A DNA stretch of 64,000 nt from JAJAZB01 sp964244295 (GCA_964244295.1 CAXTIG010000002.1:280117-344116); one strand, 5' to 3'; numbered from the stretch's first letter, positions 41,881 through 50,495 are shown. Made by a program: numbers and translations. Notes: a model not told the origin generated them from the letters alone.

Positions 41881-42016
41881 GGCACTTCCACAGGAGTTGT
41901 CATCCCGACGCAGGAGGGATCTCGTTGGAACACCGAGCCGCTGGCTATTGACAAGCAGACTTGGCAGGCCAATGAGATCCCTCCTGCGTCGGGATGACAA
42001 CCCCTGTGGAAGTGCC
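41881..42016. repeat. Nested palindrome: TGTCATCC family inside the CCGGCA family (copy 4)
   Basis: 48-base inverted arms (41881-41928 and 41969-42016) with two mismatches. The inner part of the arm (GTTGTCATCCCGACGCAGGA, then GGGATCTCGTTGG) is the TGTCATCC family. The outer part, GGCACTTCCACAGGAG, and its flanks (CCGGCAC, CTACTTAA) match the element at 59285 instead. So one family appears inserted in the other. It lies in a 318-base gap with no gene between the M14 pair and the 42173 gene; the rest of that gap is a terminator and a promoter. Confidence 0.8.
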
Positions 42017-42056
42017 TGATAATTTTCCGATGGCTACTTAAAACCGTTGGTTTCTT

Positions 42057-42096
42057 AAAAGCCGCATCGCCCTAAAAACGCGATGCGGCTTTTTTT
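42057..42096 (+). terminator. Terminator before the 42173 gene
   Basis: Perfect 14-base stem AAAAGCCGCATCGC/GCGATGCGGCTTTT with a 9-base loop, then a T-run. Confidence 0.88.
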
Positions 42097-42129
42097 AGAA
42101 GTGTTTTTAGATAAGTCTAAATTTTAAAT

Positions 42130-42137
42130 TAGATTTG
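42130..42137 (+). promoter_or_regulatory. -7 promoter element TAGATTTG
   Basis: Exact TAnnTTTG match, 36 bases upstream of the ATG at 42173, in an A/T-rich stretch after the terminator. Confidence 0.55.
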
Positions 42138-42172
42138 CCGTGTTAATTTATTTTTATAACTCAAAAAACACG

Positions 42173-42652
42173 ATGAAATCACCCTACAAAACCTGGGCAG
42201 CCCTCATTCGCCGGGGCGACGAAGCCTTCGAGAAAGGCGACGGCAGCGCGGCCATCCGCACCTTCAAACGGGCGCAGGCCGTTTCGGAGCGCCTGATTGA
42301 CGAAACGATTTTTCAGTTCGACGGCGAAACGCAGATGCTGAATTTGTTTAACTACGCCGGTCTGTGCCTCATCGACACGTACCTCCGGCTCAACGATTCG
42401 GCCTCAGCGGAAGCTTGCCTGGAAACGATGAACCGGAAATTTCTGACGATTCTGAAAAACCCGGTCTTTCCGGTTCCAATCCGGGGGAAAACCATTCGGG
42501 AATTTGAATTGCTCTTCAACGCCATTATCGAATTCTACCAATCGATCGGGCGACCGGAGCGAGCCTCGCCGGTTATTGAACAAAGCCTGGCTGAAATCAG
42601 AAACTACGTGGCGGCGCTACAACCAATGGACGAGGTAGTCCGACAGAATTAG
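42173..42652 (+). CDS. Hypothetical TPR-like helical protein
   Basis: 159 residues. Paired amphipathic helices follow one another: YKTWAALIRRGDEAFEKGDG, SAAIRTFKRAQAVSERLIDE, LFNYAGLCLIDTYLRLNDSA, then LFNAIIEFYQSIGRPERASP. The spacing of the small and aromatic residues (W-L-G-Y-A type pattern, as in EKGDGSAAIRTFKRAQ) resembles a tetratricopeptide repeat, a scaffold for protein binding. It has no signal peptide and is probably cytoplasmic. Start chosen at the ATG 42173, 36 bases after a good -7 element; a GTG 11 codons earlier would begin within the promoter. No partner gene adjacent. Confidence 0.6.
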   Translation: MKSPYKTWAALIRRGDEAFEKGDGSAAIRTFKRAQAVSERLIDETIFQFDGETQMLNLFNYAGLCLIDTYLRLNDSASAEACLETMNRKFLTILKNPVFPVPIRGKTIREFELLFNAIIEFYQSIGRPERASPVIEQSLAEIRNYVAALQPMDEVVRQN

Positions 42653-42740
42653 AATACTCCTTCGATAATGCCGTTGGAAACCCCAACTGGCCCATTTTTG
42701 CGTAAGTTTGCGCGAAAGTCTTCCCAATCATCCGAGCCGA

Positions 42741-43124
42741 ATGCTCTTTTCAAACCCAACCCGACGAACCATTGCCCGGCTTTTGCTGGTCTGGTTTGCG
42801 TTGATGCAAGTCAACGCGGTTGTGTTTCGGCACGCGCACCGGCTTTCCAACGGGCGCATCATCACCCACGCGCACCCGTTCTGGCCCGATGGCAAGGGGC
42901 CAGTTCAGCCCAACCCGCACACCTCGGGCGAATTGGCGCTGCTGGATGCCGTCTCCAACGGCTCGTTCACCCTGGACATTCCGGCGGTATTCGATTTCCA
43001 GGTTCTGGAGCCGGTTTCGTTTGTCACGTATTTCTACGTTCAACCCCCGACGGTCACCCGACCGTTTTTTTGTTTCTCCCAGCGGGGACCTCCTCTTTCC
43101 TTCGTTACCGGCCGCCTGGCTTAA
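42741..43124 (+). CDS. Small exported protein with HAH/HAHP motifs, upstream of a TonB receptor
   Basis: 127 residues. An N-terminal helix (IARLLLVWFALMQVNAVVF) looks like a signal anchor. The mature part contains RHAHRLSNGRIITHAHPFWP, two His-Ala-His clusters that could bind a metal, followed by Pro-rich sequence. Similar HAH proteins sit just before TonB-dependent receptors in other Bacteroidota, which suggests a role with metal or siderophore uptake. The start is taken at the ATG at 42741; another ATG lies 11 codons upstream at 42708. The gap to the receptor is 135 bases and holds the structured leader. Confidence 0.5.
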   Translation: MLFSNPTRRTIARLLLVWFALMQVNAVVFRHAHRLSNGRIITHAHPFWPDGKGPVQPNPHTSGELALLDAVSNGSFTLDIPAVFDFQVLEPVSFVTYFYVQPPTVTRPFFCFSQRGPPLSFVTGRLA

Positions 43125-43152
43125 AAGCTGGTCGGAACAGCACGTCGCGGTT

Positions 43153-43222
43153 GCCTCAGCGAGGCGCAGTGGCGCTGTACGCCCGTAGTCTACCTCCGCT
43201 TTAGGCGGGCTGGGGCTACCGG
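43153..43222 (+). promoter_or_regulatory. Structured leader upstream of the TonB receptor
   Basis: Three adjacent stems: GCCTC/GAGGC (43153-43165), GCGC/GCGC (43164-43175) and a larger CCCGTAG/CTACCGGG (43182-43222) enclosing CCTCCGC-TTTA-GGCGGG. This could be an RNA leader, but it matches no riboswitch I know; in particular no B12 box is seen on the coding strand. A U-rich stretch follows the last stem. Confidence 0.4.
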
Positions 43223-43259
43223 GTTTATCCCTCCTATTTCTTTCTTTTTCCCCAACGAA

Positions 43260-45554
43260 ATGAATCGTTTTATCTACTTTCTGTCCGTACTCGCCTTTTG
43301 GGGCGGACTGGCGCGGGCACAAACCGCCCAGGTGGAAGGGCAAATTTTGTCGAACAACAAGCCGCTCGAATTTGCGTCCGTCAGCCTCAAAAAAACCACG
43401 TTTGGAACGACGACCGATACCAGCGGGACTTTTAAACTCAGCAACATCCCGGCGGGCCGGTATCAGTTTGTCGTGTCGATGGTCGGCTACGATGCCTTTC
43501 AGAAAACCGTCACTCTGGCACCCGGTCAGACGCTCACCGTGCCGGTGACGCTCCGCGAATCGGCCAATACCCTGGAAGCGGTCGTGGTGACGGGCACCAT
43601 GCGCGAGATCACCAAACTCGAAAGCGCCGTGCCGGTGGAGATTTACACCCCTAAATTTTTTCAGAAAAACCCCACACCGAGTTTGTTCGAGTCGCTCACG
43701 AACGTGAACGGCGTGCGCCCGCAGTTGAATTGCAACGTGTGCAACACGGGCGACATCCACATCAACGGCCTGGAAGGGCCGTACACGGCGGTGCTCATCG
43801 ACGGGATGCCGATTGTGAGTTCACTTTCCACGGTGTACGGGCTGTCGGGGATTCCCAACAGCCTCGTCGAACGGATTGAAATCGTGAAAGGTCCGGCTTC
43901 CACGCTCTACGGCTCGGAGGCGGTGGCGGGGTTGATCAACATCATCACCAAAACCCCCTCGAAAGCGCCCATTTTCACCGCCGACGTGTTCAGCACTACC
44001 TGGCAGGAATACAATGTCGACCTGGGGGTGAAAGTCAATTTGGGTGAAAAAGTAACTTCTCTGCTGGGGGTCAACTACTTTAATTTTCAGAAACCCTTCG
44101 ATAAAAATAAGGATGGGTTTACCGACATCACCCTCCAGCACCGGATTTCTATTTTCAACAAACTGCAATTCAACCGCCGCGAAAACCGGCAGGCCAGCCT
44201 CGCCGCCCGGTACTACTACGAAGACCGCTGGGGTGGCGACGTGCGCTGGACACCGCGCTTCCGGGGCGGTGATAGTTTGTACGGCGAGAGCATTTACACC
44301 TCCCGCGTCGAGTTGATTGGCACGTACCAGTTGCCGGTTGCGGAGAAAATCACCTTCAACGGGTCGTTTAACCGCCATTCACAGGATTCGTTTTACGGGA
44401 CGACTTCGTACCAGGCGATTCAAACTATCTTTTTCGGGCAATTGCTCTGGGACAAGCAAATCAGTGAAAAAGTGAGCCTGCTCGTGGGGACACCCGTTCG
44501 CTACACCTACTACGATGACAACACCCCGGCGACCCGTTCGGCGGATACACTACGGCCCGTCAACCAACCCGACCGGATTTTCCTACCCGGTCTTTTCGTT
44601 CAACCGGAAATCACGTTCAACGACCAGCATAAACTGCTCATCGGCCTGCGCTACGATTACAACTCCCGGCACGGCAACATTTTCACCCCCCGGCTCTCGT
44701 ACAAGTGGGCACCCAACAAAGCCAATACGCTGCGCTTCAACGTCGGGACGGGCTACCGGGTGGTCAACCTGTTTACCGAAGACCACGCCGCCCTGACGGG
44801 TGCCCGCGAGGTGGTGGTGAAAGAAGCACTCCGACCGGAGCGAAGCTGGAACGTGAACCTCAATTACGTAAAGACGGTGGCCTTCGACAAAGGGTTTCTC
44901 AACCTCGATGCCTCGGCCTTTTACACGTATTTTAGCAACCGGATCATCCCGGATTACCTCAGTGACCCCAACAAAATCATTTTCGACAACCTCGACGGCT
45001 ATTCGGTATCAAAGGGCGTGACCCTCAACGTGGACGCCACGTTTACCTTTCCCTTGAAAATCCTGGCGGGCATCACCCTGATGGACGTGTACAAGGTGGA
45101 AAAAAACAGCCGGGGTGAATCGGAGCGGGCGCGGCAGTTGCTCACCGAGCGGGTCACGGGCACTTGGAGTATCTCCTACGACTTTGGCCGGGGCTTCGTG
45201 GCCGACTACACCGGCAACGTGTACGGCCCGATGCTCCTGCCCCGCATCAGCGAAACCGACCCGCGCGCGGTGTCGTCGCCCACCTGGAGCATTCAGAACA
45301 TTCAACTGACCAAGAAATTCGACAGTGGGTTTGAACTCTACGGCGGGATTAAAAACCTGCTCAATTTCACGCCCCCGGCCAACAGCATTGCCCGCTCGTT
45401 CGACCCCTTCGACAAGCGCGTGAAATTCGGGGCCGACGGCCAGGCCGTCGCTACCCCCGACAACCCCTACGCCCTCACCTTCGACCCAAGCTACGTGTTT
45501 GCGCCGAATCAGGGGATTCGCGGGTTTTTGGGTTTGCGGTACACGATTCGGTAG
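43260..45554 (+). CDS. TonB-dependent outer-membrane receptor
   Basis: 764 residues: signal peptide (1-20, FWGGLARAQ), a carboxypeptidase-regulatory-like beta-sandwich (about 25-110, VSLKKTTFGTTTDTSGTFKL), a plug domain (about 115-230, with INGLEGPYTAVLIDGMPIVS and GPASTLYGSEAVAGLINII) and a 22-strand barrel ending GFLGLRYTIR. The plug carries LNCNVCNTGDIHING, a CxxC motif that recurs in receptors associated with metal uptake. The His-rich protein upstream (42741) and the leader at 43153 support a metal-linked substrate, though this is inference. It converges with rpe at the terminator 45561-45606. Confidence 0.93.
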   Translation: MNRFIYFLSVLAFWGGLARAQTAQVEGQILSNNKPLEFASVSLKKTTFGTTTDTSGTFKLSNIPAGRYQFVVSMVGYDAFQKTVTLAPGQTLTVPVTLRESANTLEAVVVTGTMREITKLESAVPVEIYTPKFFQKNPTPSLFESLTNVNGVRPQLNCNVCNTGDIHINGLEGPYTAVLIDGMPIVSSLSTVYGLSGIPNSLVERIEIVKGPASTLYGSEAVAGLINIITKTPSKAPIFTADVFSTTWQEYNVDLGVKVNLGEKVTSLLGVNYFNFQKPFDKNKDGFTDITLQHRISIFNKLQFNRRENRQASLAARYYYEDRWGGDVRWTPRFRGGDSLYGESIYTSRVELIGTYQLPVAEKITFNGSFNRHSQDSFYGTTSYQAIQTIFFGQLLWDKQISEKVSLLVGTPVRYTYYDDNTPATRSADTLRPVNQPDRIFLPGLFVQPEITFNDQHKLLIGLRYDYNSRHGNIFTPRLSYKWAPNKANTLRFNVGTGYRVVNLFTEDHAALTGAREVVVKEALRPERSWNVNLNYVKTVAFDKGFLNLDASAFYTYFSNRIIPDYLSDPNKIIFDNLDGYSVSKGVTLNVDATFTFPLKILAGITLMDVYKVEKNSRGESERARQLLTERVTGTWSISYDFGRGFVADYTGNVYGPMLLPRISETDPRAVSSPTWSIQNIQLTKKFDSGFELYGGIKNLLNFTPPANSIARSFDPFDKRVKFGADGQAVATPDNPYALTFDPSYVFAPNQGIRGFLGLRYTIR

Positions 45555-45560
45555 ATGCCC

Positions 45561-45606
45561 AACTTCCCGAAAGCGTTCCACGCCGGATTTAAACTTTCGG
45601 GAAGTT
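45561..45606. terminator. Bidirectional terminator between the TonB receptor and rpe
   Basis: Perfect 13-base stem AACTTCCCGAAAG/CTTTCGGGAAGTT with a 20-base loop between convergent genes. Confidence 0.75.
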
Positions 45607-45612
45607 ACCACC

Positions 45613-46248
45613 TCACAACCCCTTCAACGCCCCAATCACCGCCGCCGGGTCCTTCGCCGAAAACACGAAATTCCCCGCCACCAGCACGTTGGCTCCGGCT
45701 TCCAGCAGGCGGGGGGCGTTTTCCAGGTTCACGCCCCCGTCGATTTCGATGAGGACCGAGTTGCTCATCGCCCGGAGTTTCCGCACTTTTTCCAGCGTGT
45801 GTTCGATGAATTTTTGCCCGCCAAAACCCGGATTCACCGACATCAGCAGCACGATGTCCAGCTCCGAGAGCACGTCTTCGAGCAGCGAAACGGGCGTGTG
45901 CGGGTTTAAGGCCACGCCCGCCTTGCAGCCCAATTCCCGGATTTGCTGGAGCGTGCGGTGCAAGTTGGGGCAGGCTTCGAGGTGAACGTGCAGGTGCGAC
46001 GCCCCGGCGTTGGCGAACGCCTCCAGGTATTTTTCCGGCTCCACAATCATCAAATGCACGTCGAGTGGTTTGGTCAGGTGGCGGCTCACGGCCTCGGCCA
46101 GGGGAAGGCCGAAGGAAATGTTGGGCACGAAGCGCCCGTCCATCACGTCGAAGTGCAGCCAGTCGGCGGGGGAACGGTTGACCACCTCCACGTCGCGTTG
46201 GAGGTTGGCAAAATCGGCGGCGAGGAGGGAGGGAGCGATGAGGGGCAT
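45613..46248 (-). CDS. rpe: Ribulose-phosphate 3-epimerase
   Basis: 211 residues, the usual length. A TIM-barrel enzyme interconverting ribulose 5-phosphate and xylulose 5-phosphate in the pentose phosphate pathway. Motifs: SLLAADFANLQRDVEVV, WLHFDVMDGRFVPNISFG (metal-ligand Asp and His), VHLMIVEPEKYLEAF, HLEACPN, MSVNPGFGGQKFIEHTLEK and IEIDGGVN. Start taken at MPLIAPSLLAAD (46248); the longer frame runs into A/T-rich repeats. It is separate from the transketolase cluster, though it acts in the same pathway. Confidence 0.96.
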   Translation of the reverse strand: MPLIAPSLLAADFANLQRDVEVVNRSPADWLHFDVMDGRFVPNISFGLPLAEAVSRHLTKPLDVHLMIVEPEKYLEAFANAGASHLHVHLEACPNLHRTLQQIRELGCKAGVALNPHTPVSLLEDVLSELDIVLLMSVNPGFGGQKFIEHTLEKVRKLRAMSNSVLIEIDGGVNLENAPRLLEAGANVLVAGNFVFSAKDPAAVIGALKGL

Positions 46249-46267
46249 AATTTCAATTTGGAATTGG

Positions 46268-46394
46268 GAATTAGGAATTAGGAATTGACCTTTACCCGGT
46301 GGTTTCAACACGCGTATAGTTCATGATTCAACCCGACTGCGTCCCAACAACTGTCGGATTGCATGATGACCACAAAATTCCTAATTCCTAATTC
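46268..46394. repeat. Inverted GAATTAGGAATTAGGAATT repeats
   Basis: Perfect 19-base inverted arms (46268-46286, 46376-46394), each made of a repeated GGAATTA word. They flank an 89-base unique segment in the rpe-ligA gap. Confidence 0.75.
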
Positions 46395-46410
46395 GTAATT
46401 CCTAATTGAA

Positions 46411-48492
46411 GTGAAGGATCGCATCGCCCACCTCACCGAACGCCTCAACCATTACAACCACCGCTACTACCAGGACGCGGTGTCGGAAATTTCGGATTTT
46501 GAGTTCGATGCCCTGCTCGCCGAACTCAACGCCCTGGAGCGCGAGTACCCCGAATTCCGGCGCGACGATTCCCCCACGCAGCGCGTCGGGGGCACGATCA
46601 CGAAAAACTTCCCGACCGTTTCGCACCGGTACCCGATGCTTTCGCTCGGCAATACGTACAGCGAACAGGAACTGCTTGATTTCGACGAGCGGGTACGCAA
46701 GGGCCTCGAAGGGGCGGCGTACGAATACATTTGCGAACAAAAATTCGATGGCATCTCGCTCAGCCTGACCTATCAGGATGGCCTGCTCCTGCGCGGTGTC
46801 ACGCGGGGCGACGGCACGCGGGGCGACGACATCACGCCCAACGTTCGCACGCTCCGCAGTTTGCCGCTGCGCTTGCCCGCCTCGGCCAGCGACGCCCCGG
46901 CGCTGTTCGAGGTGCGCGGCGAGGGCTTCATGCCGCTCTCTTCGTTTGAAAAACTGAACAAGGAGCGCGAAGACATCGGCGACAGCCTGCTGATGAACCC
47001 GCGCAATGCCGCCGCCGGGACGTTCAAACTCCAGGATTCGGCGGAAGTGGCCCGGCGCGGGCTGGATTGCTACGTGTATTCGTTCCTGACGGACGGGGAG
47101 GTTTTCCAAACCCACGAAGAAAGTTTACTGGCGCTCCGGCGCTGGGGTTTCAGTGTTTCCCCCACCTGGCGCAAATGCGCGACCATGCCCGAGGTGCTGG
47201 CGTACATCGCCGAATGGGAAATCCGCCGCTTCGAGTTGCCCCTCAACACCGACGGCATCGTCATCAAAATCAACCGCTTCGACCAGCAGCGGGAGTTGGG
47301 TTTCACGGCCAAAGTGCCCCGCTGGGCGATTGCCTTTAAATTCAAAGCCGAGTCGGTGACGACCCTGTTGCAGGGCGTCGAGTACAACGTGGGCCGGACG
47401 GGGGCCGTTACGCCGGTGGCGCTGCTGAAGCCCGTTTTGCTGGCCGGAACGACCGTGAAACGCGCCACGCTGCACAATTCCAACGAAATCGAGCGAATTG
47501 GACTGCGGCTGGGCGACACCGTTTTCGTGGAGAAAGGCGGGGAAATCATTCCGAAAGTCACCGGATTTATTCCCGAAAAACGACCTGCCGACAGCCTGCC
47601 CATCGTGTACCCGACGGCTTGCCCAGCGTGTGGGACGCCGCTCGTCCGGCAGGAAGGCGAAGCCCATTTTTACTGCCCGAACGAAAAAGGCTGCCCGCCG
47701 CAGTTGAAGGCCAAACTCGAACACTTCATCCAACGCAAGGCCATGAACCTCGACAGCCTGGGCGAAGGAAAAATCGAGTTGCTCTACGACAAAGGGCTGG
47801 TACGCTCGGCGGCGGATTTTTACGATTTGACCCACGAGGCACTTTTTGGTCTCGAAAAAATCATCACCAATCCCGAAACCGGCAAGACCAAAAAGATTTC
47901 CTTCCAGGAAAAAACGGTCGAAAACATCCTGAAAGCCATCGAAGCCTCGAAGCAGATTCCCTTCCGGCAAGTCCTTTTTGCCATCGGCATTCGTTACGTG
48001 GGCGCGACGGTGGCCGAAAAATTGGCGGCTTATTTCGGAACCATCGAGGCGATTGAAAGCGCCACGTTTGAACAGCTCACCAACACGCCCGAAATCGGCG
48101 GTCGGATTGCCCAGAGCGTGCTCGACTATTTTGCCGACGAAGACCACCGCCGCTTCGTGGAGCGTCTGAAAACCGCCGGACTGCAACTATCCGAAAATTC
48201 ACCGAAGGTGGACATCGAGAGCGACAAGTTGGCGGGCAAAACGTTCGTTATCTCCGGGGTTTTCCAGAACTTTGAGCGCGACGACCTCAAACTCAAAATC
48301 GAAGCCAACGGCGGCAAAGTGCTGAGTGGGGTTTCGGGGAAGTTGAATTACCTGCTGGCGGGGGAGGGCATGGGGCCGTCGAAGCTGGAAAAAGCGAAAA
48401 AGCTGGGCGTTAAGCTCCTGACGGAAGACGAATTTTTGAGCCTTATTTCTGGTAGCCCCGAACCAAACCCGGAAGCTACCGCACCGATATGA
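46411..48492 (+). CDS. ligA: NAD-dependent DNA ligase LigA
   Basis: 693 residues, near the normal length. It seals nicks in duplex DNA in replication and repair using NAD+. Domain Ia (HYNHRYYQDAVSEISDFEFD), adenylation domain with the nucleophile Lys111 in EQKFDGISLSLTYQDG, OB fold (VGRTGAVTPVALLKPV), four-Cys zinc finger (CPACG and CPNEKGC, 547-600 region), helix-hairpin-helix and a C-terminal BRCT domain (GKTFVISGVFQNFERDDLKL). The start is a GTG at 46411. It overlaps dapA by four bases (ATGA), so the two are co-transcribed. Confidence 0.97.
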   Translation: MKDRIAHLTERLNHYNHRYYQDAVSEISDFEFDALLAELNALEREYPEFRRDDSPTQRVGGTITKNFPTVSHRYPMLSLGNTYSEQELLDFDERVRKGLEGAAYEYICEQKFDGISLSLTYQDGLLLRGVTRGDGTRGDDITPNVRTLRSLPLRLPASASDAPALFEVRGEGFMPLSSFEKLNKEREDIGDSLLMNPRNAAAGTFKLQDSAEVARRGLDCYVYSFLTDGEVFQTHEESLLALRRWGFSVSPTWRKCATMPEVLAYIAEWEIRRFELPLNTDGIVIKINRFDQQRELGFTAKVPRWAIAFKFKAESVTTLLQGVEYNVGRTGAVTPVALLKPVLLAGTTVKRATLHNSNEIERIGLRLGDTVFVEKGGEIIPKVTGFIPEKRPADSLPIVYPTACPACGTPLVRQEGEAHFYCPNEKGCPPQLKAKLEHFIQRKAMNLDSLGEGKIELLYDKGLVRSAADFYDLTHEALFGLEKIITNPETGKTKKISFQEKTVENILKAIEASKQIPFRQVLFAIGIRYVGATVAEKLAAYFGTIEAIESATFEQLTNTPEIGGRIAQSVLDYFADEDHRRFVERLKTAGLQLSENSPKVDIESDKLAGKTFVISGVFQNFERDDLKLKIEANGGKVLSGVSGKLNYLLAGEGMGPSKLEKAKKLGVKLLTEDEFLSLISGSPEPNPEATAPI

Positions 48493-49391
48493 ACCTAACC
48501 CAATTTCACGGCACCGGCGTGGCCCTCGTCACCCCGATGCACCCCGACGGCGCGATTGATTACCCCGGCCTTGAACGCCTCCTTCAACACGTGACCGAGG
48601 GCGGCGTGAACTACCTCGTCGTGCAGGGCACGACGGGCGAATCGGCCACGACGACGAAAGCCGAGAAAAAAGCACTGCTTCAATTCGTGAAAGACCACAA
48701 TCCCGGCCGGCTTCCCCTCGTGTACGGTGTCGGCGGCAACAACACGCCGGAAGTCATTCAGTATTTGGAAGAAACTGATTTTGAAGGCGTCGGTGCCATC
48801 CTGTCCGTTTGCCCCTACTACAACAAACCCGGCAAACGCGGCGTGACGGCCCACTTCACGGCCCTGGCCGATGCCAGCCCGGTGCCCGTGATTCTGTACA
48901 ACATTCCGGGTCGGACGGGCATTAACCTGAGTTCGGAGACCACCGTGGCCCTCGCACAGCACCCCAACATCATTGGCATCAAGGAAGCCAGTTGCATCAT
49001 CGAGCAGTGCATGGAAATTTACCGCGATATGCCGGAGGATTTCCTGCTCATCAGCGGCGACGACGTGCAGGCCGTGCCGCTCATCGCCATTGGCGGCGTG
49101 GGTGTGATGTCGGTGATTGCCAACGCGGTACCGGGGCGTTTTTCCCGGATGATTCAATCGGCGCTAAACGGCGATTATGCCACCGCCCGCCGCGAATTAA
49201 GCCATTTTCTGGGCATCGACCCGTACCTGTACGAAGAAGGAAATCCGGTGGGCGTGAAGAAAATCCTCGAAATCGCGGGCATTTGTGGCTCCGACGTGCG
49301 GCTGCCACTCATGAAAGCGTCGGAGGAGTTGGGGGTGAAAATTGGGGCCGTGGTGGAGAAAGACGAGTTACTCGTAGGCGTTCAGGTCTGA
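48489..49391 (+). CDS. dapA: 4-hydroxy-tetrahydrodipicolinate synthase
   Basis: 300 residues, normal length. Condenses pyruvate with aspartate semialdehyde in lysine/diaminopimelate synthesis. Motifs: GTGVALVTPMHPDGAIDYPG, the GTTGES phosphate-like loop, YNIPGRTGIN (with the proton-relay Tyr), the Schiff-base Lys in IIGIKEAS, and LISGDD. Translationally coupled to ligA at its start and overlapping the next small membrane-protein gene by one base (TGATG). Confidence 0.96.
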   Translation: MNLTQFHGTGVALVTPMHPDGAIDYPGLERLLQHVTEGGVNYLVVQGTTGESATTTKAEKKALLQFVKDHNPGRLPLVYGVGGNNTPEVIQYLEETDFEGVGAILSVCPYYNKPGKRGVTAHFTALADASPVPVILYNIPGRTGINLSSETTVALAQHPNIIGIKEASCIIEQCMEIYRDMPEDFLLISGDDVQAVPLIAIGGVGVMSVIANAVPGRFSRMIQSALNGDYATARRELSHFLGIDPYLYEEGNPVGVKKILEIAGICGSDVRLPLMKASEELGVKIGAVVEKDELLVGVQV

Positions 49392-49738
49392 TGTCTTCGA
49401 TTTCTCGAAACCTCGTCGCCACATTTGGAACTGCGTTGTTCTGCGTGCTGCTGATCCACCTGAATCCCTCGCCCTATCTCAGTTTAGTGTTGCTCACAAT
49501 CGCCGGTAGTGTCCCGGTCTTGGTTCAACGTCCCCAAAGTTGGGCTTGGGTGCTGGCGCTCTCCGTGCTCGTGGTAACGGGTACCGTCCTTTCAAGCCGA
49601 TTCTTTCAGTTCAACTCTATCTTCTCTCAACTCAGTCCCAACAACGATCCTTGGGGCCGAGTCTTTGTCATGCTGTTATCGCCCTTATTTATTTTCCTGG
49701 GCGGTGTGATAGGCTGGTTCGTTGTAAAAAAACGCTAA
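49391..49738 (+). CDS. Small integral membrane protein, 115 residues
   Basis: Starts at the ATG that overlaps the dapA stop. About four hydrophobic segments: residues 8-24 (LVATFGTALFCVLLIHL), 28-45 (LSLVLLTIAGSVPVLV), 52-68 (WAWVLALSVLVVTGTVL) and 90-111 (FVMLLSPLFIFLGGVIGWFVV), ending KKR on the inside. No family recognised. Conservation of the overlap with dapA suggests co-translation, but no link with lysine synthesis is implied. Confidence 0.75.
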   Translation: MSSISRNLVATFGTALFCVLLIHLNPSPYLSLVLLTIAGSVPVLVQRPQSWAWVLALSVLVVTGTVLSSRFFQFNSIFSQLSPNNDPWGRVFVMLLSPLFIFLGGVIGWFVVKKR

Positions 49739-49768
49739 TTTTTCATTTATCCATTTCCCATCCAATCC

Positions 49769-50080
49769 ATGTTCGTTCACGTCGTTCTTTTCAACCTGAA
49801 ACCGGGTCTTTCCCCCGCAGAGGTCTCCCAATTTGAAACCGGCGTTTCCACGCTCGGCACCATCGACGGCCTGTTGATTTTCAACGTCGGCAAACCGGCC
49901 AATACCGACCGGCCCGTTATCGACAAAAGCTATGATTACTGCCTGCTGACGGCCTTCGCCGACGAAGCCACCCACGATTTTTACCAGGAGGTAGACATTC
50001 ACCTGAAATTCATCGCCGACTGCGCCCACCTTTGGGAGCGGGTGCGGGTGTTTGATTCGGAGACCATCCTATCGTTGTAA
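49769..50080 (+). CDS. Dabb (stress-responsive A/B barrel) domain protein
   Basis: 103 residues, a single dimeric alpha/beta barrel unit. The family pattern is MFVHVVLFNLKPGLSPAEV, then a turn, and the second strand with YDYCLLTAFADEATHDFYQE and VDIHLKFIADCAHLW. Members have diverse or unknown roles. It is 30 bases after the membrane-protein gene and one base before the lipoprotein gene, so it likely belongs to the ligA-dapA transcription unit. Cytoplasmic. Confidence 0.88.
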   Translation: MFVHVVLFNLKPGLSPAEVSQFETGVSTLGTIDGLLIFNVGKPANTDRPVIDKSYDYCLLTAFADEATHDFYQEVDIHLKFIADCAHLWERVRVFDSETILSL

Positions 50081-50081
50081 A

Positions 50082-50495
50082 ATGAGAAAAGTGAGCCGTA
50101 AGAAGTTATCGCTGAGGGTCCTTGTCGCCTTCGCCTTTTGGGGGGGAATCCTGACTGGCTGTTTCCAACCGGCCCTGCCCATCAGCACCCGTCCGCAATA
50201 CCCCATCGACGTTTTTTTTGAGAAAGAAACCACCGACCGAACCTACGACGAACTTCAGTTGCTGACGCTTTCCGATGAATCCCCCCTCAGCGAGCGCTCC
50301 CGCCGCGACAAGGAACGGCTCATGTACCGGGGCAACGACGTGCAGCAAAAAGATCTGCTCATGGCCAAACTCGTCATTGATGCCCAAAAACTCGGTGCCG
50401 ATGCGCTGGTCAACGTGAAGTACCGGGTTTTCACCAGTGCGACCTCCACGGGGTATCAGTTGGAAGGCTTGGCGGTGAAATACCGGGGGGAGTAA
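50082..50495 (+). CDS. Lipoprotein, 137 residues, YbjQ-like C-terminus
   Basis: The N-terminus VLVAFAFWGGILTGCFQPAL carries the lipobox LTGC, so it is an envelope lipoprotein. The middle is charged (DRTYDELQLLTLSDESPLSE). The C-terminus (AKLVIDAQKLGADALVNVKYRV) resembles the end of small heavy-metal-binding YbjQ-like or DUF-type proteins, where GADALVNVKY is typical. The ATG at 50082 follows the Dabb stop by one base and is the likely start; a frame ten codons longer overlaps the Dabb gene. No partner is visible after the strong terminator. Confidence 0.6.
   Translation: MRKVSRKKLSLRVLVAFAFWGGILTGCFQPALPISTRPQYPIDVFFEKETTDRTYDELQLLTLSDESPLSERSRRDKERLMYRGNDVQQKDLLMAKLVIDAQKLGADALVNVKYRVFTSATSTGYQLEGLAVKYRGE

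Noticed and set aside
43125..43259. Cobalamin riboswitch upstream of the TonB receptor
   Set aside because: A CAGTGGC word (the reverse of the B12-box core) is present at 43167-43173 on the coding strand, but orientation and the surrounding boxes do not fit; only an unclassified leader is reported.
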